From NCBI GenBank assembly GCA_973895155.1, contig OZ316897.1:19158001-19222000 (forward strand): a stretch of DNA of 64,000 bases, given 5' to 3'. Below, piece by piece: positions 35,457 through 48,837 of this stretch. Source of the DNA: Marsupella aquatica (taxonomy: Eukaryota > Marchantiophyta). The position numbers and the translations under genes are program-made. The notes under the pieces were generated by a model. That model worked only from the letters and a program-made list of their open reading frames with translations, did no database searches and had not been told where the DNA came from. The first letter of the stretch is position 1. Every line of letters starts with the position of its first letter.

Positions 35457-37807
35457 ACATTACAAGGCATCAACCCCTAAACTTCTTCTTTTCTTTGCAC
35501 TTGTTTGGCAGGGCGAATTGGACAACAATGCAAGTGTCACTGTGTTTGACAACCTGGGTTTCTTTGTCGTCATTGGCAAGGGCTTCACTAACCAATACTT
35601 TGTGTTGGTTAGACACTGAGGCCGTGGGCTGACATGACACATCCTTGGTGGCAGGTGGACGTGCTGAAGCTCAACACTGGAGTCATACCTTCTAGCAAAC
35701 AGACAATGGAGGACTTGGACCATTTGTAGTGGCAGGTGGTGCTGGCAGAGCCAGCACTGGGACTAGAGTGGAATCTAACATGACTATAGCAAGCTGTTGG
35801 TGACCATCCCACATAGATTGCCTTTTTTTGCAGCCCGAGAACAAGTGAAATGAGTCACTTTAACTTGTATGAAAAAAACCAATTGTAATTATCATGTAAA
35901 GCATAAAGTAAAATAAATAACGTTTCAAAGAAAAATGAAGAAAAAATGGTAAGTACATGGGCAGGTTTTTTGTCCGCGGGCTCATTCAGTCCTGACACTT
36001 GTAGTTTGAATAGTGCAATCATATGCCAAACTTAGTGAAACCATTACTTGCACTGTACCTTGTTCTTCATACAATTTATATGATGGAAACATTTGAGAAG
36101 TCACCAGTGGCGAGGTAACTCTACATTTGGCAATGATGCAAAGTTATTGACCGCCTAGGATTTCATCCAACTTGGCATATATATAGTTGTAACATTGGCA
36201 TACAAGCCCGCATGGAAGTGAAACTGGGATGCCAGCAAGCCGGCATACAAGCAGAATAAAATTCCATTGAAACAAAGCAATAGTGAATGAGTTGACAAGT
36301 AGGCTGATTGGTGACTGCGTTTGCTTTGCAGGTGGTGTTTGCGGGGGTGTTTGCCGCATTCTGGGGTGCGGGTGAAGAGTCTACACTTGCAAACAAGGTT
36401 GGAACCACGTTGAATTGAGGTTGTGGGGGAGGAATTGTACTTATAGGGTGCGGTGAGTGTGCCCATTGCAATCCTTGCCGTGCAGGCCTCCCATGGGTTC
36501 AAGTTTGTGTCCATAAGCGAGACTGCGACAACATGTTGTTTGATGCAACGATGTCCAACTCACTGACAGACAGAATTTTGCAATTGATTCAAAACACCAC
36601 ATTGCAGAGCTTGGCATGCTTCACCGAATCATAGATGGTCTGGAACTGATCAACTGGCTCCATACAGGCTAATGCACTGGTAGAGATTGAGTCCCACTAA
36701 CTCTCTGGCGGCATCCCAAATGGCAGCTTGCAGTGCAAGCTTGCCATAATTTGGATGCAAACTACCATCCGTAAACAACACCTCAAACCAAAAGAATTCA
36801 GTGTACTGCCATTCTGTATGGCATCATGCTTGCAATGCTTGTCTCTGGGACCTTCGATTGAAATTTTACACATACCTTGCTGAATGACCTCTGTACAGTC
36901 CCGATCGATAGACAAATTTCTTCCGGAAAGGATTGGAGGCGATGAAATTTACTGTCACTACACTACAAGGTCCCAAAAAATCCATTTCCTCTTTCATCAC
37001 AACACCTTGTACATCGAAGAGGGTTGTGGTCGACATATGTCTTACCGTCTACAAATATTGTGGTGCTGCACTCCTATGAGATGGACAGGCAAGAAAGTAG
37101 ACTGTCTGCAACAACAACAAAAGAACTGCGTAAGCTTGCATACAGAAGATGACACTGATTATATTAGCTTTAAGTGTAATGAACGCAATACCTAAACTTT
37201 ACTTTTGACTACTAAGAATGAATAGAAAAGGGTCTAAAGGACACACTCTCTGGATATGCTTCACTGTGGAATGTCAGCGTTCAGCGTAAGGAATGTTGAG
37301 TTTGCAGAGTAGGTCGTGGAAACTCCATTAGGCAGGAATGGAATGTGTGAGGACATTGACATGGGTATTGAGTAGCAAATGGGATCATGTGCACAGGCCC
37401 AGACGCAAACTTCCAAAACTGTAAGTATGATCCATCAAGTTTACTCATCCCTGATACGGGTACGAGCGGGGTATTGATGATGACCTGAGAGGCTGAATTG
37501 AGGAGGCTGCTTTGCCAGTCGGGCCGCAATGGGCCCGCGATGGATCGCGCGGAGTTAGGGGCTGGACAATAGGGGCAGCCCGGCGTTACCCTCAGGGACA
37601 GGGCTTTTGGGGCAATGGTCCACAAGGGACGGTGAAACTGCCCGATACACTATTTACACATGAAGACTAGGTGTTCCAATCTAACTGCCAATGCATTAAT
37701 GTGCATGGATATTGCCAATCGCGCATTCTCACTTCATTGACTAAATGAATACAATGGAAATGTGGGGCAGTAATGCCGACAACAGGTGGGATGGTTGGAT
37801 GATTTGT
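35457..37807. other. Spacer without recognised gene
   Basis: Several frames of 60-120 codons exist on both strands (for example 36155-36514 and 37281-37625), but they overlap each other, lack domain signatures and have no splice context. No gene is called. Confidence 0.35.
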
Positions 37808-38118
37808 TTTACCAATTAGGGCTCATTTGATGTGCGTCCCTGAATTCACGCTGGTGTGCAAGGCTGGGTGTAAGGGCTACCTGTATGGGCACGGATGATG
37901 GTTGCAGGAGTTTGTTGACCAATGAATTAGGGCTCATTTGATGTGCGTCCCTGAATTCACTCTGGTGTGCAAGGCTTGGTGTAAGGGGCCACCTGTATGC
38001 ACAGGGAAGGATGGTTGGATGACTGTTTTTTACCAGTCAGGGCTCATTTGCGTCCCTGAATTCCCGCTGGCGTATGAGGCTTGGTGTAAGGGCGACCTGT
38101 ACGGGCACGGATTGATCA
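37808..38118. repeat. Three tandem copies of a 110-bp unit
   Basis: GCTCATTTG followed by GCGTCCCTGAATTC recurs at about 37821, 37932 and 38042, each followed by GGCTTGGTGTAAGGG-like and ACCTGTA sequence. The array lies about 300 bp upstream of the H+-ATPase TATA box. Confidence 0.85.
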
Positions 38119-38427
38119 CATTTTGGCTCTGCTTAAGAATTTACATAAATAATTTAGTTGGCTACTCAATATGCTGCTCTCGCACCTTACACCATCTTCA
38201 CATTGTGGACCATCTTCTGAACTGGTGTAAGAGCAGCTGACTAAGTAACAACCAACAATGGTCTGACACAGATCGATGGCAAGAACTAATGCCATTGTTT
38301 TCTATGGCATTACGTACGTTTCTAGTGAAAGTTGTCTTGGAACTGACGGAGGACACATGGTCAAGAGCGGCCTACGCTTTGAGAGGAACTGACCACGAAC
38401 ATTGCCTCTGAAAGCACCCAATGAACT

Positions 38428-38434
38428 TATATAA
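38428..38434 (+). promoter_or_regulatory. TATA box of the H+-ATPase gene
   Basis: TATATAA lies about 400 bp upstream of the start codon, followed by a CT-rich stretch (CTGCTCTCTCACTC) near the expected transcription start at about 38460. Assignment is by sequence and position only. Confidence 0.5.
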
Positions 38435-38475
38435 GCCCAGCTTCCGCTGCTCTCTCACTCATCGAGAGCAATTCA

Positions 38476-38820
38476 TTTGCTGTTCTCAGAGCAGTCACAG
38501 GAGACGGTGCTGCAGTCTTGAGAGATGGGAGAGCTTGCTAATTTAGACTCGCGAGTTTTTCATTTCATTTACTGTTGTCGGAGTTTTCACTGGAGAAGGT
38601 TCGTGCTCGGTGTTCATGCCTTGCTGCAGTCTTGAGAGGCCGGTGGGAGAGCTAGCTAATTAGACTTGCGAGTTATCATTTGCTGTTGTCGGAGACGTTT
38701 GTACGTCGGATCGGAGCAGTCACAGGGCCGGAGAAGGTTCCTGCTCGGGGTTCATGCCTTGCTGCAGTCTATCTTGAGAGGTGGGAGCACTACCGTAACT
38801 AATTTAGACTTGCGAGTTTC
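38476..38820 (+). repeat. Three-fold repeated leader of the H+-ATPase gene
   Basis: A segment containing TGCTGCAGTCTTGAGAG, then GGGAGAGCT, then AATTTAGACTTGCGAGTTT and CATTTGCTGTTGTCGGAG appears three times with spacing of about 112 and 137 bp. It forms the presumed 5' untranslated leader. The long frame runs open into it, but the repeats are non-conserved sequence before the real start. Confidence 0.75.
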
Positions 38821-38833
38821 TGGCCTGACGCAG

Positions 38834-41540
38834 ATGGGGGAGATAAGTTTGGAAGACATGGGGACTGAGACGATGGACCTGGAGCAGGTCCCGATGGAGG
38901 AAGTGTTTGTGAAGCTGAGATGCACCAAGCAAGGTCTCTCCACCCACGAAGGAGAGGCTCGACTGCAGACGTTCGGCCCTAACAAGCTCAAGGAGATTAA
39001 GGAGAGTAAAATTCGGAAGTTCCTTGGGTTCATGTGGAATCCTTTGTCTTGGGTGATGGAGGCTGCTGCAATTATGGCCCTTGTCCTCGCGAATGGCGGG
39101 GGAAAGCCGCCCGATTGGGAGAATTTTATCGGTATTATCTCGCTGCTGGTCATCAACTCCACCATCAGCTTCTATGAGGAGAATAATGCAGGTAATGCTG
39201 CGGCAGCTTTAATGGCTCGATTGGCTCCAAAGGCTAAGGTGTTGAGAGATGGGAAGTGGGACGAGCACGATGCTTCCATTCTGGTTCCAGGGGATATCAT
39301 TAGCATCAAGTTAGGGGACATCGTCCCTGCTGATGCTCGACTTCTGGATGGAGACGCTCTTAAAATCGACCAGTCCTCCCTAACTGGAGAGTCCCTTCCT
39401 GTCACCAAGAAACCCGGGGATGAGGTGTTCTTAGGATCAATCTGCAAGCAAGGAGAGATAGAGGCTGTCGTCATTGCCACAGGCGTGCACACCTTCTTCG
39501 GCAAGGCTGCCTACCTTGTTGACAGCACTAAATCTGTGGGGCATTTCCAAACAGTTCTGAGAACAATAGGCAATTTCTGCCTGTGCACAATTGGCATAGG
39601 TCTGGTTGTGGAAATTATTGTGATGTATGCCATCCAGCACAGAACTTACCGCGATGGGATTAACAACCTTTTGGTTTTGCTTATTGGTGGGATCCCTATT
39701 GCCATGCCGACTGTGCTTTCTGTCACGATGGCTATTGGCTCCCACAAGTTGTCCAAACAAGGTGCAATCACGAAGCGCATGACGGCTATTGAGGAGATGG
39801 CAGGTATGGACGTGCTTTGTAGTGATAAGACAGGGACTTTGACCCTCAACAAGCTGTCCGTAGACAAGAATCTCGTGGAAATTTTCGCTGCAGGTGTGGA
39901 TAGGGATTTCGTCATCTTGTCTGCAGCCAGAGCAGCCAGGACTGAAAATCAGGATGCTATCGACACGGCTATAGTCGGGATGCTGGGAGATCCTGCAGAG
40001 GCTCGTGCGGGGATCCAGGAAGTTCACTTCCTGCCCTTCAACCCGGCCGGTGGACAAGAGGACAGCCATCACTTTCATCGATTCGGACGGGGCCTGGCAT
40101 AGGGCCAGCAAGGGAGCTCCGGAGGAAATTCTTGATTTGGTCCACAACAAGTCTGAAATCGCAGCCCGAGTGCACCAAGTCATCGATAATTTTGCTGAGC
40201 GTGGCCTCCGCTCTCTCGCAGTTGCGAGACAGTCTGTGCCGGAGAAACACAAAGAAAGCACGGGAGGGCCTTGGGAGTTTCTCGGGTTATTACCTCTTTT
40301 TGACCCCCCTCGCCATGACAGTGCTGATACCATTAGGGAGGCTCTCAAGCTAGGGGTCAGTGTGAAGATGATCACAGGTGATCAGCTAGCTATTGCCAAG
40401 GAAACAGGGCGAAGACTTGGCATGGGTTCCAACATGGACCCGTCTGCTAGCTTATTCGGGAAGAGCAAGGAGGAATCCACGGCAGGAGTTGACATAGATG
40501 AACTCATCTTCAAAGCTGATGGATTTGCAGGAGTGTTCCCTGAGCACAAGTATGAAATCGTGAAAAGATTGCAAGAGCAGAAGCACATTTGCGGTATGAC
40601 TGGAGATGGTGTGAACGACGCCCCGGCATTGAAGAAGGCCGATGTCGGAATCGCTGTGTCTGATGCAACCGATGCCGCCCGTAGCGCTTCCGACATTGTG
40701 CTGACTGAGCCTGGTCTTAGCGTAATAATTCATGCTGTTCTCACTAGTAGGGCGATATTCCAGAGGATGAAGAACTACACCATCTACGCTGTCTCCATCA
40801 CAGTTAGGATAGTGCTCACCTTTCTGCTTCTGGTTTTGATCTGGAAATTCGACTTCTCTCCATTTATGGTTCTGATCATTGCCATCCTCAACGACGGTAC
40901 CATCATGACTATCGCAAAGGACAGAGTCATTCCATCCCTCTTACCGGACAGTTGGAAGCTGAAGGAAATTTTCTCCATCGGTCTGGTGATTGGCGCTTAC
41001 TTGTGCTTGGTTCCGGTGATGTTCTTCTGGGCTATCACCAAAACCGACTTCTTCTCGAACACTTTCCACGTGACGTCAATCAGCGGGAGCAAAGGTCAGC
41101 TCATGTCAGCAATGTATTTGCAAATGAGTATCAGTGGCCAAGCTCTGATCTTTGTGACTCGGTCACGAGGCTTCTCTTACTTCGATCGCCCAGGGGGGCT
41201 CCTAGTGACCGCCTTCTTTGTTGCACAAATAGTGGCCACCCTTGTGGCTGTCTATGCCAACTGGGCATTTGCTGGCATCAGCGGAGTGGGCTGGGGGTGG
41301 GCTGGGGTCATCTGGTTGTTCAGCATCGTCACTTACATCCCTCTGGACTTCATCAAGATAGCCTTCTACTACATTATGAGTGGACGCGCTTGGAATCTGA
41401 TTCTCGATAGGAAGACTGCGTTCAAGGTTCCTACCGAGGGGAGGGACGCACAATGGGCACATGCTCAACGAACGATGGCGGGAGAAGAGGACGGTGCGCA
41501 ACACCAATTTACCTTTCCATTTTTGCAACGGATCCACTAG
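38834..41540 (+). CDS. Plasma-membrane H+-ATPase (P3A), one frameshift, short C-terminus
   Basis: This proton pump would energise the plasma membrane. The start at 38834 ([10 protein letters not shown]) was preferred because upstream residues come from leader repeats. Features in order: actuator LTGESLP; TM4 [14 protein letters not shown]; phosphorylation site [21 protein letters not shown] nucleotide loop; [39 protein letters not shown] hinge; and the proton-binding Asp in [10 protein letters not shown] of TM6. There are no introns. At 40043-40050 CCGG is doubled (CCGGCCGG), which breaks the frame between FLPFNP and VDKRTAIT. After TM10 only about 45 residues remain ([14 protein letters not shown]...), so the usual autoinhibitory domain of about 100 residues and its YTV end are missing. 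It may be a new pseudogene, or the duplication may be an assembly error. Confidence 0.88.
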
Positions 41541-43479
41541 TTCAAAAAGATCACTCATGTACGTATCTCAAGCTATAGGTAGGTGAATGCTTATAAGCTA
41601 TTGATTGCCGGGTACAGCTTCGTAATCTCCTTGGAACTGGGAGTATGACAAGGAGACCGTTTCATTTAACATACAAAATTGCTACAAATTAATTACCGTA
41701 CGTAGCAAGATCGACACGGCCAGAAGATCAGCTACATGTGTTAGTGAAAGGAAAACTATATTTTTCGCATCACATACAATACCAAAGGATCCACGAATAC
41801 AGCGAGCACAGCTTTATTACTTGAAGCTGAAAGAGGTCAATCTATAAAGATAGAGGTTTCTGTCATACACCGGGTCATACCTTGGGTCTATGCTATCAAG
41901 ATTAATTAATTTACTGTGGGATAGGTTTACTGCGTGTTAATCGATGTCCTGTGGTAGTTGATTAGTGCGAGGAAGTTACAGGTAGCTAGCACGTAGCTCC
42001 CAAAGAGTCCACGGATACACCCAGAGTGTATATTTATGAATTTCTGCTGTATTTTCAAAAGAGAATATGATCAGGAGTATCAAACGAGGTAAAGTGCACA
42101 CGGAAGTAAGTGAAGAGAATACACGTGAAGAACTCAATGCTGTGAGAATTGGAGACAGAATAGTAAACATCGAATCCATGAGTTCCAGTGAATAAGCTTC
42201 GAGTCCTCTATTGAATATTGAACTCTGAGTTCCCCGAGAATCAAACCAGACATAAGTACATCAACCAAGAGCATTGCTTGCCCGAGGAGAAAGCTAGTTT
42301 GAATTCTTAACAGGATAAACATGAGGATCGAGCATCCACTAGACAGGAACGGGGAGAGCAGAGCACAACAAGTGTTGAGTCCCCGCTGTCAAAACACCCC
42401 GCGTCCTTTTACATGTAAGGACAGTAAGCGGTGCAGGAAAAATCACGAAACCACAGAAAGAACGTCGAGACAAAGAACAGTAAAGGGAGAAAACCCCTTT
42501 CACATAGAATCACTCAACTCCAATTACCCCTAGCTAGGCTGTCCAAGGGATGCCTTGATCGAATCTCATAACCTGAGTCAGGCCGGCAGGGGCTTAGGGC
42601 TGACAACCCTGAACAAAACCAAACCAAATAAATGAGGGTTTATGGAAAAGGACATCGTTGGCTAGGGTTATAACCGGTGTTTAACTCGATCAGTCCCAAT
42701 TCTGTCAACAAATTAGCACTTGGATTTTGTATCCAGCTTTGGATTTCCTGTGTTATCTCCTTGCCGTTCTCTGTGGCAAGGCAATCATGTTATTCAATAT
42801 CCATGCCAAACTAGCAATTAATGTATTTATTGGTTAATGCAATATCTTCCAAGCACCAATACATGTTTTCCAGTGTTTCTGCATTACCAATCAGGAAGAG
42901 AGGGTAATAAGGAAACACCTGAGCTTCTCGATCGTTCATGCCTTACCGACATTGTGACTCCTGTTTTTCCTTCAGCTCGATCCGACTGGTTTGGCTCCAC
43001 CGTGAGGAAGTGTATAAAAATTAAGAGGCAATCTAGGTGAGAAATGTAGATGTTAAACAATTGCTTCACGGCACCATTCTGAATTAAATAAAATTTAATG
43101 CATGATCTCAATTAGGATAGTCATCATTAATGGATCAAATGATGTATATTTTAATTAAGATCCATGGACTTACTTCTGATGACTACTATATATATACCGT
43201 GGCCTGTACGTTTAAAATTAACATAATGCCCTATCTGTGGCGATATATATCTTCCATGTAAACTCTTGTTTTTTTTACCACATACACCTCGATCACCAGT
43301 CTTCTGAAACCACTGCAGACTACAGTTATTTAGAACAGTACGTGATGTGTCTTGTGCTTTGGAAGCTATTAATTAGTCATCACTCTCTCTTCTAGCTTCC
43401 TTTGAATTACCAAATAAAAGACGTCAATACCACTGAATATCCCAAACATGTACATGGGGCATGCCAGCTGCTTTAAGGA

Positions 43480-43567
43480 TACTCTACTCTACTCTACTCT
43501 ACTCTACTAGATAGTAAGCTAGCTGAATAATCAGATCTCATAATTAATTAATTAATTAATTAATTAA
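43480..43567. repeat. (ACTCT)n and (AATT)n microsatellites
   Basis: ACTCT is repeated about six times at 43480-43508 and TTAA/AATT about seven times at 43541-43567. Confidence 0.9.
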
Positions 43568-44030
43568 GGCTAATCAAAAATTAAATTATAGTCTGTATGT
43601 GACCTAGCTAGATACACTTACTAAATTCCAAAATATAGCAGACTATTTATCAGATCAGGTAATATATATCAGATCAATCTGTGCAATCTTTAGTATTGAG
43701 TCAACAGTCAAATTAACACTTAAGATAGCTGAGTTAATATATTCATCATTCTCTTTACTTTTGTGCTTGTCCTCTCACAGTTCATTAGATCCCACTCGTT
43801 GTATTTTGCCGTGCATTCCCCTTTACGGACAGAATAAAACCTAGTGGTATATCTAAAAGGAGCGCTGCTTTATTCTAGGTTCTTGGTTGGATGAGATCGA
43901 AGGTACACATGCTCGAGCTTCTCTTCAAATGATATTCATCTGGGCTCCTGCTTGCTCGTAGCTTTCTGTGCATGGAAAGATACATGGGAGGGACCACCGG
44001 AGGAGAGTTGGATTCAGATTTTAATTTAAG

Positions 44031-44062
<32 letters not shown>

Positions 44063-44063
44063 C
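44031..44063. repeat. (TA)n microsatellite
   Basis: A 33-base run of TA with one G interruption. Confidence 0.9.
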
Positions 44064-46684
44064 ATACTGGCGTGATCGACTTGGGGTGAAATATAATATA
44101 TCCTCCTCTTCGATCCTCACAGTACGTACGTGGACTGTCTGTCGATCGAGAAGGTTTTGCACTCTCTTGATGTTTTAATCTTTCCATCTCTTTCCCGAGG
44201 GAATTTATATCCTTTGTGAGTGTCTCTCCGTGAAGCTTACTTTAAGCTAGAATATTTATATATTTATATATTTATGAAACTTCTCCACATTCAAATACTC
44301 ACTGATACAAACCTAAAATCGCATGCCATGCCAGACAGAGGTCTATGGAGCTTTCGTTGTCAGTTCGATCTCCCACATTCTGCAAACACTGGAAATAATA
44401 TCTTCACATCTCACATTCTGAGGTTTGATTTAGAATCTCTCCAAATTAAGGAGTACGTACGTACGTTTACCGAACTCGCGCGGGAGATCTGGTCTTTTGT
44501 TCTGCGATCAATGTTATTAATTACATATATCTGTGTTTACCACGAACCGTCACTGGAAGCATTACCATATTGAGGTTATTGACGTATACCACAAGTGCAC
44601 ACTACCATTACCTTTATATCGCATCGATGCATGCGTACCTTAATTACAGATAGAACTCTGATAGGTGTATACACAAAGTCCCTATGCACAAAAATCATTT
44701 TGAGCAAGGAGTACTCCTTTCCTTTATTTCAACTGGAGTCCTATTTACAGCTTGCCATTAATTTCACTGAACACGGGCGACCTAAGGATGGCAATGACCT
44801 GAACTGAGACTTTCTTCAATATACGCGATTAGTTCTAACAAGCTTTCCAGATATAAGCTCAATATATCAATTAACTGGGGATGGCTGAATGATCGTCCAC
44901 TTGCATTGGAGGAGTCAGTGTGACTAGAAGGCACTAGCTAGCAGCTGATCAGAAACAGAGTTGCAGACAGCAACTGACAAACGTTCGAGAACATCTGACT
45001 CACCTAGCTACGATCTAACTAACGGTCAATAGTCTGGTTTAGTTAGAGCGATAGTCACTCGTCAATTACACAGCTAGATCTGATCACATGGCGCACATCA
45101 CTTATCGATCAATCTCGTTGAGTGGCCGGTCAATCACCTATTTTTCTCACACTGTGCAAAGGTCAGTTTATTTTTCTCCCAATAAGCCGCAAGGAGAGGT
45201 TTCAACACAGATGGAACGTTATCCTAGAATAAATCAACCAAATTAATGGTTCTACTTCCCAATTGAAGCAATCAAGCAGCAGGACGAAAAATCTGCACTG
45301 AAAAATCGTTTTATCTAGTTTTGTAGGTGTATGAGAAAGGAAGTATCCAGACTATGAGTCGAATAGTAAGGACCGGGCTCTGGATGAAGGGATACAGGAG
45401 AGGGCTATTTAGAATTCCTTTTGGTGAATTTCATATTTGAATAACTTAGGTGTGTTGTAAATCGTCTGACGATATATGGTGTCCCACAGTGGCCAAACTT
45501 AGTATAGACTTATCCATCTGGCCTCCCAAGAGCTACGTACTCTAATATAAAGAAACCGCCATGCTTGCCAGAATTGATATGTGATGTGAAGGTCGAGCTA
45601 CGTCTTCGTCGTTGTTCGGCGCCATGATTGTTCAATTCCTCCATGGTACTCTACGGTATCGAAGCTTTCAAGTAGATCACTCGGCTTAGTGAGATCTATA
45701 CAATACTTGACCTTCTCTCAATTCTAAAGAAGACACTCACACAATCATCCCTCTTCCCTTTCGACTCATGATCAAGTTGCAGCTTATTGTTTTTGAGTTT
45801 AGTCCATCCCAACGACAAGCCATTTCTCAGAATTCACTTGGGGTACGTACTGGGTTTGGCAGGTTTGTATGCTGAACGAGAGTCATACTTATGCAGAACA
45901 AGCATCTCTGCGGACAAATCTTTCGATCAGGACCTCTTCGGTCTGGCTGTCTACTAGCTACCTGCACTGGCTGCATGCCATACTCTGTCAATCCCCGGCC
46001 GGCTATCAGCTCAGCCGGATGGATGATGTAAGCTGGGCAATGGCAGAGCGATGGGTACGTATACTACCGGTCAGTGTTATAGACTTGTTTAGTACTAGCT
46101 GGGGTTTCTCAGTGCGAAATCCGAAAATTCATGAGGCAGTTGGTTGTTAATTTCGGTCCTTCTCATGGAAGGCCCTCTCTGGATTTTCTTCGGAAATTGA
46201 ATTGGTGAAGACATTCAATCTGAATCCTTCGTAGCGACCATCTCCAGAATTACCTGAGTGAGGGATTGGGGTCACAACTCACTTGCATTGGAGGAGTCCC
46301 TCCCATGTACGATCTCCACGCTGCTATCACTGCACTGGAGAGCAGTTAATGAACTTAAGGGCGGTTTGTACCTGTTCTTTGGCAGATTCGAAATCTTTTC
46401 AACTTCAATCGGCTTTCCCACTACAAAGTATATATATTCGATGGGAGATTGGACTAGGACTCCTGCACGTCACATGACCATCCAAATGTCAACTATCTAT
46501 AAGTATAGGCGCGCATGACCACGCAGAACGTAAAAGCTTAGATTTTATACAGATTTTACGCAATCCTGATTCATAATTAGATGTTTTTTTTTGCCGATAA
46601 ACATGACACATGAACCTTATAATAGAATATAGAATAGTACAGTAATATTAATAACTCTCCCGGAACATTTGGGTACGATTCAAA

Positions 46685-46699
46685 CTCTCTCTCTCTCTC
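46685..46699. repeat. (CT)n microsatellite
   Basis: Seven CT dinucleotides in a row. Confidence 0.85.
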
Positions 46700-48837
46700 G
46701 AAGCTCTCGGGCATTCAAAGTGATAAGATCGGAGAGTGGAAAATGTGTTCCATAATCATTCATATATATATTCTGCATCGATCCCGTCCGACTCAAAAAC
46801 ACACTTGGCCAAATCAAAACGAAAAGTGATGAGTAGATCTCCTGAGTTTCACGATAACATCATAAAATCAGATCCGAGATGGAATTGTGACATTTATACA
46901 CACCTATTCCCCAACAGAACATAGGAGTGAAGCCAATTGGTGCAGAACTACAGAAAACCAATTCCCTCTTGTCTAAATACGTAGTGGTAGACCTCACTCC
47001 GAGTGCACAAATTAAGTCAGAATCCATGGCTCCGGCAACGTAAATAGTAATACTAGAGGACAAACATTCAAGGAAAAGCACGGTTTGTGGAGGTGGGAAT
47101 CTGACAATAGAGGGGCAACATACGTGAGCAAAGCAAAAACAGGGTGCCACGTACTAGACTGGCGAACCCGCTTCCATGGCAAGGCGTAGAAATCTGTCAC
47201 TCTGAATATTTTCGTAGTTTAACAAAATCCAAGTCTTTTCTTCCAACTTCACTTCTATCACATGAATCTCATACGGAAAAGGATCCTTCAATCACATCCA
47301 CTTCAATCACATCCACCTCAGTGGCATCACCTCCTCTGAAGCGGAACTAGAGCTCATTGTCCTCCCGGACGGAAAAAGAGACTTCAATCACATCCAAACT
47401 CATTGGCATTTAAACTGGATTTGATTACGCGTGGCGCAACTGGAGCATCGAAGAAAACTGACGACGTGGCATTCGAAATTTCAAACTGAATGACACATTT
47501 CTCTGTGCTCTCTTTTTTATTTCTTCCGCCCTTTTTTAGTACTAAGGTTGGTTTGTTCAGGAGCTTTTTCCGTAAAAGGATTTAGTTCACTCTGTTGTAC
47601 AATAAGTGATTGGTGGCCTGATGTTAAGTATATACTTATGATCACTTCAGACACATAGTTGAAACCTATGTTTACTCGGTGATGTCATATTCTCCCCGAA
47701 AGTCCAAAAGTGAGTATTCTAGTGAGGACTCCAAGGATCACTTGCACTCACTGAGTAAGTAAACTCCTCTGATGGGCCTCCATTTAAAATAACAGATTCC
47801 ATATTTTTTTTAATTTTCTTTTCAAATTTTGAGGGGAAATCTGTGGAGAATGGGATTTAGTATGGGAGTAGTCAGGGCACACCAAATGAACCCAAGACTT
47901 ATCAGTCTAATTTTATTTTTCAAATTTTAAGGGCAAATCTGCGAAATACACAGAATGTGAAAAGTCGGTCATAACAGTTAGTGAGCTACCAAACACCCTT
48001 GCCATGTGCCAAGTTACGTTATTAACATTACCACTAAAGTAACCAGAATTCTTTATTACAATCTGGATTACAATTACGACTTGAATAACCACATTACCTA
48101 GATCAACTAGAGTACAATTATACCTTGAATAACCACATTACCTAGACTAATCAGAGTTACTTTGCTTACCAGGCGTGGTAATGTAGGTAGTCATTAAAGT
48201 AAACCTACCCTCCCTATACCTTTACATCTGGCAAGGAAGTTCTAAAACCTTGAGATAAGGCACTTTCATGATTACGTCTTACCTTTCTTTGTTTCGCCCC
48301 CTTAAAAGGAGAGGGGAAAGGTTTACTGGAGTCTTTAATTAAATTCGTGAAAAAACAATAGAAGGGTACGGTTAGGTTTTGAACAATGTTACCAGGTTTG
48401 TAGCTCAGAACTTCGAAGAGAATTAGATACACGTACCTCAAATATATTATAGCATTTCTATATATGACACATCCATCAGACTACCTCCACAGCTTCACTT
48501 GCCAATGAATGAACTCTACAGTACGTCTCCGATGTGGGAGTCTCAACGAATCAATCAACACGCAGTTTCACCATCACCCAACTTGATTCTTGCGTATTAT
48601 CGAAAAGTAAACATCTCAGTTGAGTTCAACTCCTTGTTTGTGCACATAGAAACACAGATAGGAGCAGATCGATCATGCTAGAAAGTGAGCTGGATTTCAG
48701 CTCTAGATCCGAAGCGGGATCCGAAGCGAAGGGCGAAGGGGCACGGGGACAGATCCTTCGATCACTTTATTCGTAGTTCACAACTATAGCTGTCCGTTCC
48801 AAGGCAAAACTCGTTCGAGTTCCTGACGATCACGGCT

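Larger units (their letters stand above)
41541..48837. other. 7.3-kb gene-poor spacer
   Basis: Simple repeats are the main landmarks, listed separately. Short frames exist throughout but none shows a domain, a splice context or biased composition. A CTAGCTAG-rich, AT-rich character is constant. No RNA gene was recognised. Confidence 0.4.

Noticed and set aside
38666-38833. N-terminal extension of the H+-ATPase
   Set aside because: The 56 extra codons come from leader repeats and match no pump N-terminus; ATG at 38834 fits the family.
41541-48837. tRNA or other RNA genes
   Set aside because: No cloverleaf with A and B boxes was recognised by eye.
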